DNA of 5,127 nt from CAZNRY01 sp964575675 (GTDB lineage Bacteria > Eisenbacteria > RBG-16-71-46 > CAIMUX01 > VGJL01), in assembly GCA_964575675.1 (NCBI GenBank), contig CAZNRY010000219.1, positions 1-5,127 on the forward strand, given 5' to 3'. The position numbers and the translations under genes are program-made. Position 1 is the stretch's first letter; each line of letters starts with the position of its first letter. Of the stretch, positions 1 through 5,127 are shown in pieces. The notes beneath the pieces are model-generated. The model did no database searches, was not told where the DNA came from, and worked only from the letters and a program-made list of their open reading frames with translations.

Positions 1-326
1 GGATCGATCTTCCGCTGGTCGAGTGGTTCGACCGGCTTGGTCCGTTCGGCCAAGGGAACCATGAGCCCGTCTTCGCTCTGGGGGGGCGGATCGCCGGCGG
101 GGTCCGCGTTCTCAAGGAACGGCACATCCGTTTCGATCTCGGGGGAGGCGCCGTCCGGTGCGAATGCATCGGCTTCGGCATGGCCGGCCATCCGGCGTTG
201 TTGGGTGAACGAGTGGAGGAGGTCTACGTTGCCGCGACGCCCACTCGGAACATGTACCGCGGGGAGGAGAGGATCCAACTCCAGTTGAGGGACATCGCTC
301 GTGAAGACCCCTTACGACACGATTGA
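1..326 (+). CDS. recJ: RecJ single-stranded-DNA exonuclease, C-terminal fragment (5' end outside window)
   Basis: The reading frame is open from the left edge (first full codon at 3) to TGA at 324-326, giving the last 107 residues. RecJ is a cytoplasmic, Mn/Mg-dependent 5'-to-3' ssDNA exonuclease of the DHH/DHHA1 family, used in recombination, mismatch and base-excision repair. The visible part is the C-terminal OB-fold region. It contains the RecJ signature PFGQGNHEPVF at fragment residues 14-24. A conserved strand pattern follows (RVLKERHIRFDL, then CIGFGM at 55-60), and it closes with the family-typical RIQLQLRDI at 90-98. The catalytic DHH motifs lie upstream and cannot be checked. The gene ends 26 nt inside the next gene (rel), so the two are probably co-transcribed and coupled. 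The identification rests on motif recognition of a short fragment, but the PFGxGNxEPxF motif plus the LQLRDI ending is quite specific. Confidence 0.9.
   Translation, partial: IDLPLVEWFDRLGPFGQGNHEPVFALGGRIAGGVRVLKERHIRFDLGGGAVRCECIGFGMAGHPALLGERVEEVYVAATPTRNMYRGEERIQLQLRDIAREDPLRHD
287..291 (+). promoter_or_regulatory. Ribosome binding site for rel
   Basis: GAGGG lies inside the end of recJ with a 9-nt spacer to the GTG at 301. It supports that start over the later in-frame GTG codons at 376 and 391, which would cut into the conserved N-terminal helix of the hydrolase domain. Confidence 0.6.
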
Positions 327-2520
327 GGAGCTCAAGCCGGCGCTGTTGGCGGATCTGACCCGCCTGGCCCCGGACGTGGACCGCTCTCTCGTGCTGCGGG
401 CCCTGGATTTCGCCGAAGAAGCGCACAAGGGACAGACGCGCGCTTCCGGCGCCCAGTACGTGACCCATCCGATCCAGGTCACGCGGATCGTGCTCGAGCT
501 TCTCCGCAAGCGTTCCGACGGAGAGATCCTGGCCGCGTGCCTGCTGCACGACGTGGTGGAGGACGCGCAGAAAATCCATCTGGCCGATCTCGAGAAGGAG
601 TTCGGACCGATGGTCGCGCAGCTCGTCGACGGGGTGACCAAGATCGGCGGGTTGCACTTCCACGACGCGGAATCCGAGCAATCCGAGAACTTCCGCAAGA
701 TGCTCCTCTCGATGGCGCAGGACATCCGGGTCCTCATGATCAAGCTGGCCGATCGCATCCACAACATGCGGACGCTTGAGTACCTTCGGGAGGCGCCGCG
801 GCGGGAGCGGATCGCGCGCGAGACGAGGGAGATCTATGCCCCCCTCGCGCACCGGCTGGGGATTGCGAAGTTCAAGTGGGAGCTCGAGGACCTCGCATTC
901 AAACACCTGAACCCTGTGGGTTACCGATCGGTTGCGGAAAAGGTGGCCGAGAAGAGGCAGGAACGGGAGGCGGCGGTCGAGGCGGTCCGCATCCCGCTGG
1001 CCCAGAGGCTGAAGGACGAAGGGATCTCGGCGGAGATCACGGGAAGGGCGAAGAACTTCCATTCGATCTGGGAGAAGATGCAGAGGCTCCAGGCCGATTT
1101 CGAGGAGATTTACGATCTCCTCGGACTCAGGGTGATCACGGAGACGCGGATCGACTGCTATCGCGTGCTCGGGATCGCCCACGACATGTTCATCCCGGTG
1201 CACGACCGCTTTCGGGACTACATCGCCACGCCGAAGAGCAACATGTACCAGTCGCTCCACACGACCGTCATGTCCCCGTCGAGCCGGATGGTGGAGGTCC
1301 AGATTCGCACCCGCGAGATGCACCTGACGAGCGAGATCGGAATCGCGGCCCACTATCGGTACAAGGAAGGGGGGCGCAGGGACGACGAGCTCGAGCGGAA
1401 GATGGGGGAGCTCCTCCTGCGCCGGGCAGTCGATCTGGAGAATGCGGACGACGATCCGAAGGAGTTCCTGGACGTCCTGAAGATCTCCCTCTATCAGGAC
1501 GAGGTCTTCGTGTTCACGCCGAAGGGGGAGCTGAAGCAACTGCCGCGAGGCTCGACTCCTCTTGATTTCGCCTACGCCGTTCACTCGCAGGTTGGCAACC
1601 GTTGCGTTGGCGCGCGCGTGAACGGCCGGTTGGTCGCTCTGCGGTACGAACTCAAGAGCGGGGACGCGGTCGAAATCCTCACGAATCCATCCGCCCGCCC
1701 GAACCAGGACTGGTTGGGGCTCGTCCGGACAGGCCGCGCCCGGGGGAAGATCCGCCAGTGGCTGAAGCAACAGAGACTGGCCGATAGCGTCGCCCTGGGA
1801 CGCGAGATGCTCCATCGCGAGCTCCGCCGCCGCCGGAAGAAGTTCCCCGGAGAGCCGGAGCTGGAGGATGCGGCGCAGAGCTTCGGGCTCACGGATGTCT
1901 CCGTCCTGCTCGCGAACATCGGACAGGGGGAGGTGTCGCCCCAGGCAGTCGTCTCCCGTCTCTACCCCGAGCCGGTCGTCGAGACTGGGGTCGTCCTCTC
2001 GGCGGCGGAGCGCCTGAAGCAGCTCGCCCGCCCGGCGGTACGCGGTATCAAGGTGCAGGGCGTCGGCAATGTGATGATCCAGTTCGCTCACTGCTGCGAC
2101 CCCGTTCCCGGCGATCCGATCGTCGGGTTGGTCACGCGCGGACGAGGAGTTTCCGTCCACCTTCAGAGCTGCAGGAACATCCTCGACCTCAAGGTCGAGA
2201 AGGAACGATTGATCGACCTTCAATGGGACGTGGAGGGCGGACCGCTTTTCACGGTCTACCTCGACGTGCGCGGCAGCGACCGCCAGAACCTCGCCGCGGA
2301 GATTTCGAATGCGATCTCCAAGACCAAGACAAACATCAAGGAGCTCGCGATGCAGAGCGTCGAGTTGATGGCCCAGGGGCACTTTGTCGTCGAGGTGCGC
2401 AACAGGAGGCAACTGAACGAGGTGATCCGGGCCATACGGTCGGTTCGGGGAGTAGCGCGCGTCGATCGGAGGACCGATACTAATCCTGAGCGTTCACCGG
2501 GAAGGGAGGAGTTGTCATGA
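301..2520 (+). CDS. rel: Bifunctional (p)ppGpp synthetase/hydrolase, Rel/SpoT (long RSH) family
   Basis: This 739-residue protein has full long-RSH length and architecture. It makes (p)ppGpp from ATP plus GDP/GTP and hydrolyses it, so it sets the stringent response in the cytoplasm. The HD hydrolase domain (about 25-180) keeps R47, H56, H83-D84, E87-D88 (HDVVED), D151 and N155. The synthetase domain (about 240-355) keeps R249/K251, D272 (YDLLGLR), the guanine-binding loop NMYQSLH (314-320) and E332 in EVQIRT. The R-F-R-D stretch at 303-306 matches the basic RxKD-type motif of bifunctional enzymes, not the acidic ExDD of synthetase-only RelA. The TGS domain (398-460) has H428. A helical linker follows, then a zinc-finger-like domain with C598, C599, H620 and C624, and an ACT domain (about 649-722). 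Both activities therefore look intact. The GTG start has a Shine-Dalgarno match and overlaps recJ by 26 nt; the stop overlaps the next ATG. The symbol could equally be spoT, relA or rsh. Confidence 0.97.
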   Translation: MKTPYDTIEELKPALLADLTRLAPDVDRSLVLRALDFAEEAHKGQTRASGAQYVTHPIQVTRIVLELLRKRSDGEILAACLLHDVVEDAQKIHLADLEKEFGPMVAQLVDGVTKIGGLHFHDAESEQSENFRKMLLSMAQDIRVLMIKLADRIHNMRTLEYLREAPRRERIARETREIYAPLAHRLGIAKFKWELEDLAFKHLNPVGYRSVAEKVAEKRQEREAAVEAVRIPLAQRLKDEGISAEITGRAKNFHSIWEKMQRLQADFEEIYDLLGLRVITETRIDCYRVLGIAHDMFIPVHDRFRDYIATPKSNMYQSLHTTVMSPSSRMVEVQIRTREMHLTSEIGIAAHYRYKEGGRRDDELERKMGELLLRRAVDLENADDDPKEFLDVLKISLYQDEVFVFTPKGELKQLPRGSTPLDFAYAVHSQVGNRCVGARVNGRLVALRYELKSGDAVEILTNPSARPNQDWLGLVRTGRARGKIRQWLKQQRLADSVALGREMLHRELRRRRKKFPGEPELEDAAQSFGLTDVSVLLANIGQGEVSPQAVVSRLYPEPVVETGVVLSAAERLKQLARPAVRGIKVQGVGNVMIQFAHCCDPVPGDPIVGLVTRGRGVSVHLQSCRNILDLKVEKERLIDLQWDVEGGPLFTVYLDVRGSDRQNLAAEISNAISKTKTNIKELAMQSVELMAQGHFVVEVRNRRQLNEVIRAIRSVRGVARVDRRTDTNPERSPGREELS
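2505..2511 (+). promoter_or_regulatory. Ribosome binding site for the outer-membrane barrel gene
   Basis: GGAGGAG lies in the last codons of rel with a 7-nt spacer from GGAGG to the ATG at 2517. This strong site suggests efficient translation of the barrel protein, in addition to any coupling through the ATGA overlap. Confidence 0.75.
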
Positions 2521-3134
2521 TCCGTCGCATCGGTCTTGCGCTGCTTGGGGTTCTCCTGGCCTCGGCTTCGGCCGCCATGGCGGCGACGCAGCTCGGCGTG
2601 CGCGGGGGATACTCCCACGCCGCGGGGGATCTGTTCACAGGGAGTGGCGGACTTGGAGGGGACGGCATTTACGGCTTTGTCGCGTCGATCGGCCTCTTGC
2701 CGTCTCTGGACCTCGAGTTCGCCTACGAGCGGTACACGAAGGAGTTTTCGTTCGATCATGCGGCGGCCGAGGGCGTCTTCTTCGGCGGGAAGGGGACGTA
2801 CAAGGATCAGGCCTACCTCCTCACAGGGAAAATCCACATTCCGCTGGTGGGCGCTCCCTTCGGCCTCTACGGGGGCGGCGGTGGCAGCCTTCACAGGATC
2901 GACCTGAAGGTCCATCCCGACGTCGGGCTCGGCGAATCGGTGGACGACTACATCGAGACTCGGATCGATGGCGCCCGCAACGAGTGGGAGTGGCACCTCG
3001 TCGGGGGGTTGCAGTTCAAGCTGCCGGTTCTGCCGCTGCTGGTCTACGCGGAGTACCGCTACCAGGACGTGACGGGGAAGCACAATCCCAGCTACAGCTC
3101 GATCTACGGCGGCCTGAACCTCTACCTGAATTGA
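2517..3134 (+). CDS. Small outer-membrane beta-barrel protein, function unknown
   Basis: The product has 205 residues. It starts with a classic signal peptide: positive MIRR, a hydrophobic core at about 5-19, then AMA before A23 as the likely signal-peptidase I site. The mature part (~183 residues) alternates polar and hydrophobic residues in about eight aromatic- and glycine-rich strands, near 25-34, 50-60, 62-78, 96-110, 113-128, 154-168, 171-184 and 193-204. They end in ASIGLL, LYGGGGG, AEYRYQD and YGGLNLYLN, the pattern of eight-stranded OmpA/OmpX/OmpW-like barrels (OMP_b-brl type). A longer polar segment at about 129-153 may be an extracellular loop. The C-terminal residue is Asn, not the usual Phe, although the last strand is otherwise typical. 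The start is ATG overlapping the rel stop as ATGA; dtd begins 7 nt after its stop. I do not recognise a specific family, ligand or role. Strand limits are by eye. Confidence 0.8.
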   Translation: MIRRIGLALLGVLLASASAAMAATQLGVRGGYSHAAGDLFTGSGGLGGDGIYGFVASIGLLPSLDLEFAYERYTKEFSFDHAAAEGVFFGGKGTYKDQAYLLTGKIHIPLVGAPFGLYGGGGGSLHRIDLKVHPDVGLGESVDDYIETRIDGARNEWEWHLVGGLQFKLPVLPLLVYAEYRYQDVTGKHNPSYSSIYGGLNLYLN

Positions 3135-3140
3135 GGGAGG
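3133..3140 (+). promoter_or_regulatory. Purine-rich Shine-Dalgarno segment for dtd, unusually close to the start
   Basis: GAGGGAGG overlaps the stop of the barrel gene. The best match, GGAGG (3136-3140), leaves only 1 nt before GTG at 3142. The weaker GAGGG (3133-3137) leaves 4 nt. The start itself is fixed by the protein, because the DTD N-terminus is conserved. Initiation may therefore depend on ribosomes terminating at the barrel gene. Confidence 0.5.
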
Positions 3141-3141
3141 C

Positions 3142-3639
3142 GTGCTCGCGGTCGTTCAGAGGGTCTCTCGCGCGTCCGTCCGTGTCGGCGTCGAGCGCGA
3201 GGAATCGATCGGGCCCGGCGTCGTGATCCTGCTCGGTGTGGCGCGGGGGGACGACGATCTCGACGCTGACTGGCTCGCGGAGAAATGCGCCGGGCTAAGG
3301 ATCTGGAACGACGACGAGGGGAGGATGAACCTCGGTCTGGATGCGGTCTCTGGCGCTGCCCTCGTCATCAGCCAGTTCACATTGCTGGGAGATTGCGAGA
3401 AGGGGCGGCGTCCAAGCTTCACGCGGGCGGCCGAGCCGGCGGAAGCGGAGCGCCTGTATGAGCGCTTCGTCACGCAGATGCGAGCTATGGGGATCGCGGT
3501 GAGCACAGGCGTCTTCGGCGCGATGATGCAGGTTTCTCTTGTCAACGAAGGCCCCGTGACTCTCCTCGTCGACTCTGCCCCCTGGAAACTCCGCCGCGCC
3601 GCGCGACGGGGCGCTTCCCCCCAGGACCCGCCGGTGTGA
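3142..3639 (+). CDS. dtd: D-aminoacyl-tRNA deacylase (D-Tyr-tRNA(Tyr) deacylase family)
   Basis: DTD is a cytoplasmic homodimer that hydrolyses D-amino acids, and mischarged Gly, from tRNA and so enforces chirality in translation. The GTG start gives an N-terminus beginning MLAVVQRVSRASV, matching the near-invariant M-x-A-V-V-Q-R-V of the family. The active-site motif SQFTL is at 77-81, followed by KGRRPSF (87-93). FGAMMQV (125-131) and the Gly-cisPro motif NEGPVT (135-140, G137-P138) complete the signature, so the enzyme should be active. The usual length is about 145-150 residues; this one has 165 because of a basic, Pro-ending tail of about 18 residues (KLRRAARRG...) after the fold should end. 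The tail's last codons overlap the start of maf by 4 nt (GTGA). Rel and dtd are neighbours in many bacteria, for example B. subtilis; here the barrel gene separates them. Confidence 0.96.
   Translation: MLAVVQRVSRASVRVGVEREESIGPGVVILLGVARGDDDLDADWLAEKCAGLRIWNDDEGRMNLGLDAVSGAALVISQFTLLGDCEKGRRPSFTRAAEPAEAERLYERFVTQMRAMGIAVSTGVFGAMMQVSLVNEGPVTLLVDSAPWKLRRAARRGASPQDPPV
3623..3626 (+). promoter_or_regulatory. Weak ribosome binding site for maf
   Basis: AGGA in the dtd tail coding region has a 9-nt spacer to the GTG at 3636. It is weaker than the sites for the barrel gene and mtnA. Re-initiation through the GTGA overlap with dtd probably contributes. Confidence 0.4.
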
Positions 3640-4253
3640 GCGAGCTTTCGCAGGGAGCTCTGCTGCTCGGAATCCGCGGGGAGCCGCTGATTCTCGCGTC
3701 GCTGTCTCCGCGAAGGAGAGAGTTGCTTCGCCTGCTCGCGATCCGGCACGAGGTGATGGTCCCCGAAGTCTCCGAAGGAGACCGCGGGGTCGATGAACCG
3801 GCCGAGCGGTACGTCGAGCGGCTGGCGGGGGCGAAGGCCCGGTGGGTTCCCCGCGAGGTCCACGGGTATGCGGTTCTCGCGGCCGATACGGTGGTTTGCC
3901 TGGACGGTATGGTGCTCGAGAAACCCGTCGATGAGGACCACGCCCGGCAACTGCTCCGCATGTTGTCGGGACGGTGGCACGAGGTATTCACCGGGGTTTG
4001 CCTACGACGCATGGGGGACGGGCGGACGGTTGCAGGGTACGAGCGATCGCGGGTGCTCTTTTCTCGCCTTTCCGACGCGGAGATCGGACGGTATGTCGCG
4101 ACGGGCGAGCCGATGGACAAGGCGGGCGCCTACGGGATTCAGGGATTCGGCGGCCTCCTCGTCCAGCGCATCGAGGGGTGCTACTTCAACGTGATGGGGC
4201 TTCCCCTCGCACGGCTGCGCCGTCTCGCGCACGAGTTGGAGGACGGGGCGTGA
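3636..4253 (+). CDS. maf: Maf-family nucleoside triphosphate pyrophosphatase (dTTP/UTP pyrophosphatase type)
   Basis: Maf proteins hydrolyse non-canonical and some canonical NTPs to NMP plus pyrophosphate, a house-cleaning role; they are also linked to septum inhibition in B. subtilis. The family signature is clear: LILASLSPRRREL (18-30) with S24 and R26-R28, AADTVV (82-87) with D84, EKP (95-97), HEVFTGV (115-121), DKAGAYGIQG (161-170) and YFNVMGLPL (183-191). The KAGAYGIQG form is that of the YhdE/B. subtilis Maf branch (dTTP/UTP). The m7GTP-specific YceF branch has a KAGxFKxEG-like sequence instead. Substrate choice is therefore inferred from the motif. The GTG start overlaps the dtd stop as GTGA and gives about 15 residues ahead of the usual N-terminus. 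No ATG, GTG or TTG lies in frame between it and the LILAS strand, so this start is the best available. At 205 residues the length is normal. The TGA stop overlaps the mtnA start. Confidence 0.95.
   Translation: MSELSQGALLLGIRGEPLILASLSPRRRELLRLLAIRHEVMVPEVSEGDRGVDEPAERYVERLAGAKARWVPREVHGYAVLAADTVVCLDGMVLEKPVDEDHARQLLRMLSGRWHEVFTGVCLRRMGDGRTVAGYERSRVLFSRLSDAEIGRYVATGEPMDKAGAYGIQGFGGLLVQRIEGCYFNVMGLPLARLRRLAHELEDGA
4238..4243 (+). promoter_or_regulatory. Ribosome binding site for mtnA
   Basis: GGAGGA lies in the last codons of maf, 7 nt from GGAGG to the GTG at 4250. It decides the mtnA start and matches the spacing of the site before the barrel gene. Confidence 0.7.
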
Positions 4254-5127
4254 GGAAGGATGCATTTGCCCCGATCCCCACGATCCGATGGGTCGGCGGG
4301 CGGGTTCGAATCATCGATCAGAGGGCGCTGCCTCGCCGCGAGCTCCATCTCGACCTCTCGACCCCCGCCGAGCTGATTCGGGCCATCCGTTCGCTCGCTG
4401 TCCGGGGGGCTCCCGCCTTGGGGATCGCGGGAGCCTATGGGATCGCCCTGGCGGCCCGGCAGGCGGTTCGATCGGGTGCGGATCCGATCTTGGCGAGTCG
4501 AAAGGCCGCGCGTCTGATCATCGAATCGAGGCCCACGGCGGTCAATCTGGCCTCTGGTGTTGAGCGGGCGCTGGAGGCAATCGAGAGATCGAGCGATGAG
4601 GGCGCCTCGTCGGGCCGGCTCGTGCAGGCCGCGCGATCGGCCGGAGACGATCTCCTCGAAGAGGATCTCGATGCCTCGCGCCGCATGGCGAGGCACGGGC
4701 TGCGCGTGGTGCCGCGGGGGCGGCCAGTCTTGACGCACTGCAACACGGGGGGGCTCGCCACCGGCGGTCTCGGAACTGCTCTCTCGGTCGCGCGCGCCGC
4801 CTATCATGCGGGGTTGATCCCCGAGGTTCTCGTCGATGAGACTCGTCCCTTGCTGCAAGGTGGAAGGCTCACTCTGTGGGAACTCAAGCGCTGGGGGGTG
4901 CCGGCCCGCCTCCTGGCAGACGGTGCGAGCGGGTGGGCCATGAGGGTTCTGAATGTTGGATGCGTGCTTGTCGGCGCCGATCGGGTTGCGGCGAACGGGG
5001 ACACCGCGAACAAGATCGGGACCTTGAATCTCTCCTGCGCGGCGCGGGCGCACGGGACTCCCTTCTTTGTCGTCGCGCCGAGGAGTTCCTTCGACCCATC
5101 GATCCCGAACGGGGAAGCGATCCCCAT
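4250..5127 (+). CDS. mtnA: S-methyl-5-thioribose-1-phosphate isomerase, N-terminal ~292 codons (3' end outside window)
   Basis: MtnA is an eIF2B-alpha-like cytoplasmic enzyme that converts 5-methylthioribose-1-phosphate to methylthioribulose-1-phosphate in methionine salvage or related methylthioadenosine recycling. The frame runs from GTG at 4250, overlapping the maf stop as GTGA, to the window edge without a stop. Landmarks are TIRWVGGRVRIIDQ (11-24), the substrate-binding AVRGAPALG (50-58, R52), SRPTAVNL (93-100, R94), catalytic-Cys motif THCNTGGLATG (162-172, C164), DETRPLLQG (196-204), and VGADRVAANGDTANKIG (241-257) with catalytic D244 and K255. The last visible residues, FDPSIPNGEAIP, match the family just before its C-terminal segment, so about 50 residues are missing from the usual ~345. 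The related ribose-1,5-bisphosphate isomerases are less likely given the THCNTG-LATxGxGTAL pattern. The region usually reading DNAAGxLM reads DGASGWAM (224-231). No other salvage gene (mtnK, mtnP, mtnB) is in the window. Confidence 0.95.
   Translation, partial: MRKDAFAPIPTIRWVGGRVRIIDQRALPRRELHLDLSTPAELIRAIRSLAVRGAPALGIAGAYGIALAARQAVRSGADPILASRKAARLIIESRPTAVNLASGVERALEAIERSSDEGASSGRLVQAARSAGDDLLEEDLDASRRMARHGLRVVPRGRPVLTHCNTGGLATGGLGTALSVARAAYHAGLIPEVLVDETRPLLQGGRLTLWELKRWGVPARLLADGASGWAMRVLNVGCVLVGADRVAANGDTANKIGTLNLSCAARAHGTPFFVVAPRSSFDPSIPNGEAIP

Noticed and set aside
1101..1123. Perfect 9-bp inverted repeat with a 5-nt loop (CGAGGAGAT / ATCTCCTCG)
   Set aside because: It falls on the codons for the conserved FEEIYDLLG segment of the synthetase domain and has no T-tract after it, so terminator function is unsupported. 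The protein constraint explains it well enough.
876..1565. A 229-codon + strand frame inside rel
   Set aside because: It is out of frame with the conserved RSH protein and encodes Gly/Arg/Pro-rich sequence without motifs. This is a GC shadow.
2182..2199. 8-bp inverted repeat with a 2-nt centre (CTCGACCT / AGGTCGAG)
   Set aside because: It is inside the rel coding region just after the zinc-finger-like domain. The loop is too short for a stable hairpin and there is no T-tract. It could resemble an operator but has no second copy or promoter nearby.
112..2412. A 766-codon open frame on the minus strand opposite recJ and rel
   Set aside because: It lies antisense to conserved, motif-complete genes. 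Its translation is low-complexity (rich in R, L, D, H, P) with no recognisable domain. Long antisense frames are expected in GC-rich DNA when the sense codons end in G/C.
2463..2520. Possible promoter or terminator between rel and the barrel gene
   Set aside because: There is no intergenic space, no convincing -35/-10 pair in this GC-rich stretch, and no hairpin plus T-run. Only the Shine-Dalgarno site is supportable.
2256..5053. Further long minus-strand frames (2256-3083, 3156-3980, 4181-5053)
   Set aside because: All are opposite well-supported + strand genes, have Arg/Pro/Ser-rich shadow composition, and show no family motifs.
1..5127. tRNA or rRNA genes, CRISPR arrays, insertion sequences, attachment sites, anti-phage modules
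   Set aside because: The whole window is occupied by six recognisable coding regions with short overlaps. I saw no direct repeat array, transposase motif or structural RNA signature.

Overview
The window is a compact stretch of chromosome from a bacterium, with all genes on the + strand and essentially no intergenic DNA. Composition is strongly GC-rich, with G/C-ending codons throughout. A protein with a signal peptide and an outer-membrane beta-barrel pattern implies a Gram-negative (diderm) cell. The window cannot fix the phylum. A high-GC deltaproteobacterium-like or uncultured diderm lineage would fit, but that is a guess.

Layout, left to right: the 3' end of recJ (ssDNA exonuclease, 1-326); a complete bifunctional (p)ppGpp synthetase/hydrolase of the Rel/SpoT type (301-2520); a small outer-membrane beta-barrel protein of unknown role (2517-3134); dtd, D-aminoacyl-tRNA deacylase (3142-3639); a Maf-family nucleoside triphosphate pyrophosphatase (3636-4253); and the first ~292 codons of mtnA, methylthioribose-1-phosphate isomerase (4250-5127, cut by the window edge). 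recJ and mtnA run off the window.

Every junction is an overlap or near-overlap: 26 nt, then a 4-nt ATGA overlap, a 7-nt gap, and two 4-nt GTGA overlaps. This is one probable operon with translational coupling. Four of the five visible starts are GTG and only the barrel gene starts with ATG. No promoter, terminator, RNA gene, mobile element or CRISPR array was seen.

The backbone recJ-rel-dtd is a known conserved neighbourhood (Bacillus subtilis has recJ-apt-relA-dtd). Here apt is absent, and an outer-membrane protein gene sits between rel and dtd. The other genes share a loose theme of quality control and salvage: DNA repair, amino-acid starvation signalling, removal of D-amino acids from tRNA, cleaning of the nucleotide pool, and recycling of methylthioadenosine. 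That theme is inference from gene identity. I found no convincing evidence of an undescribed system. The barrel protein is the only component without a clear assignment.
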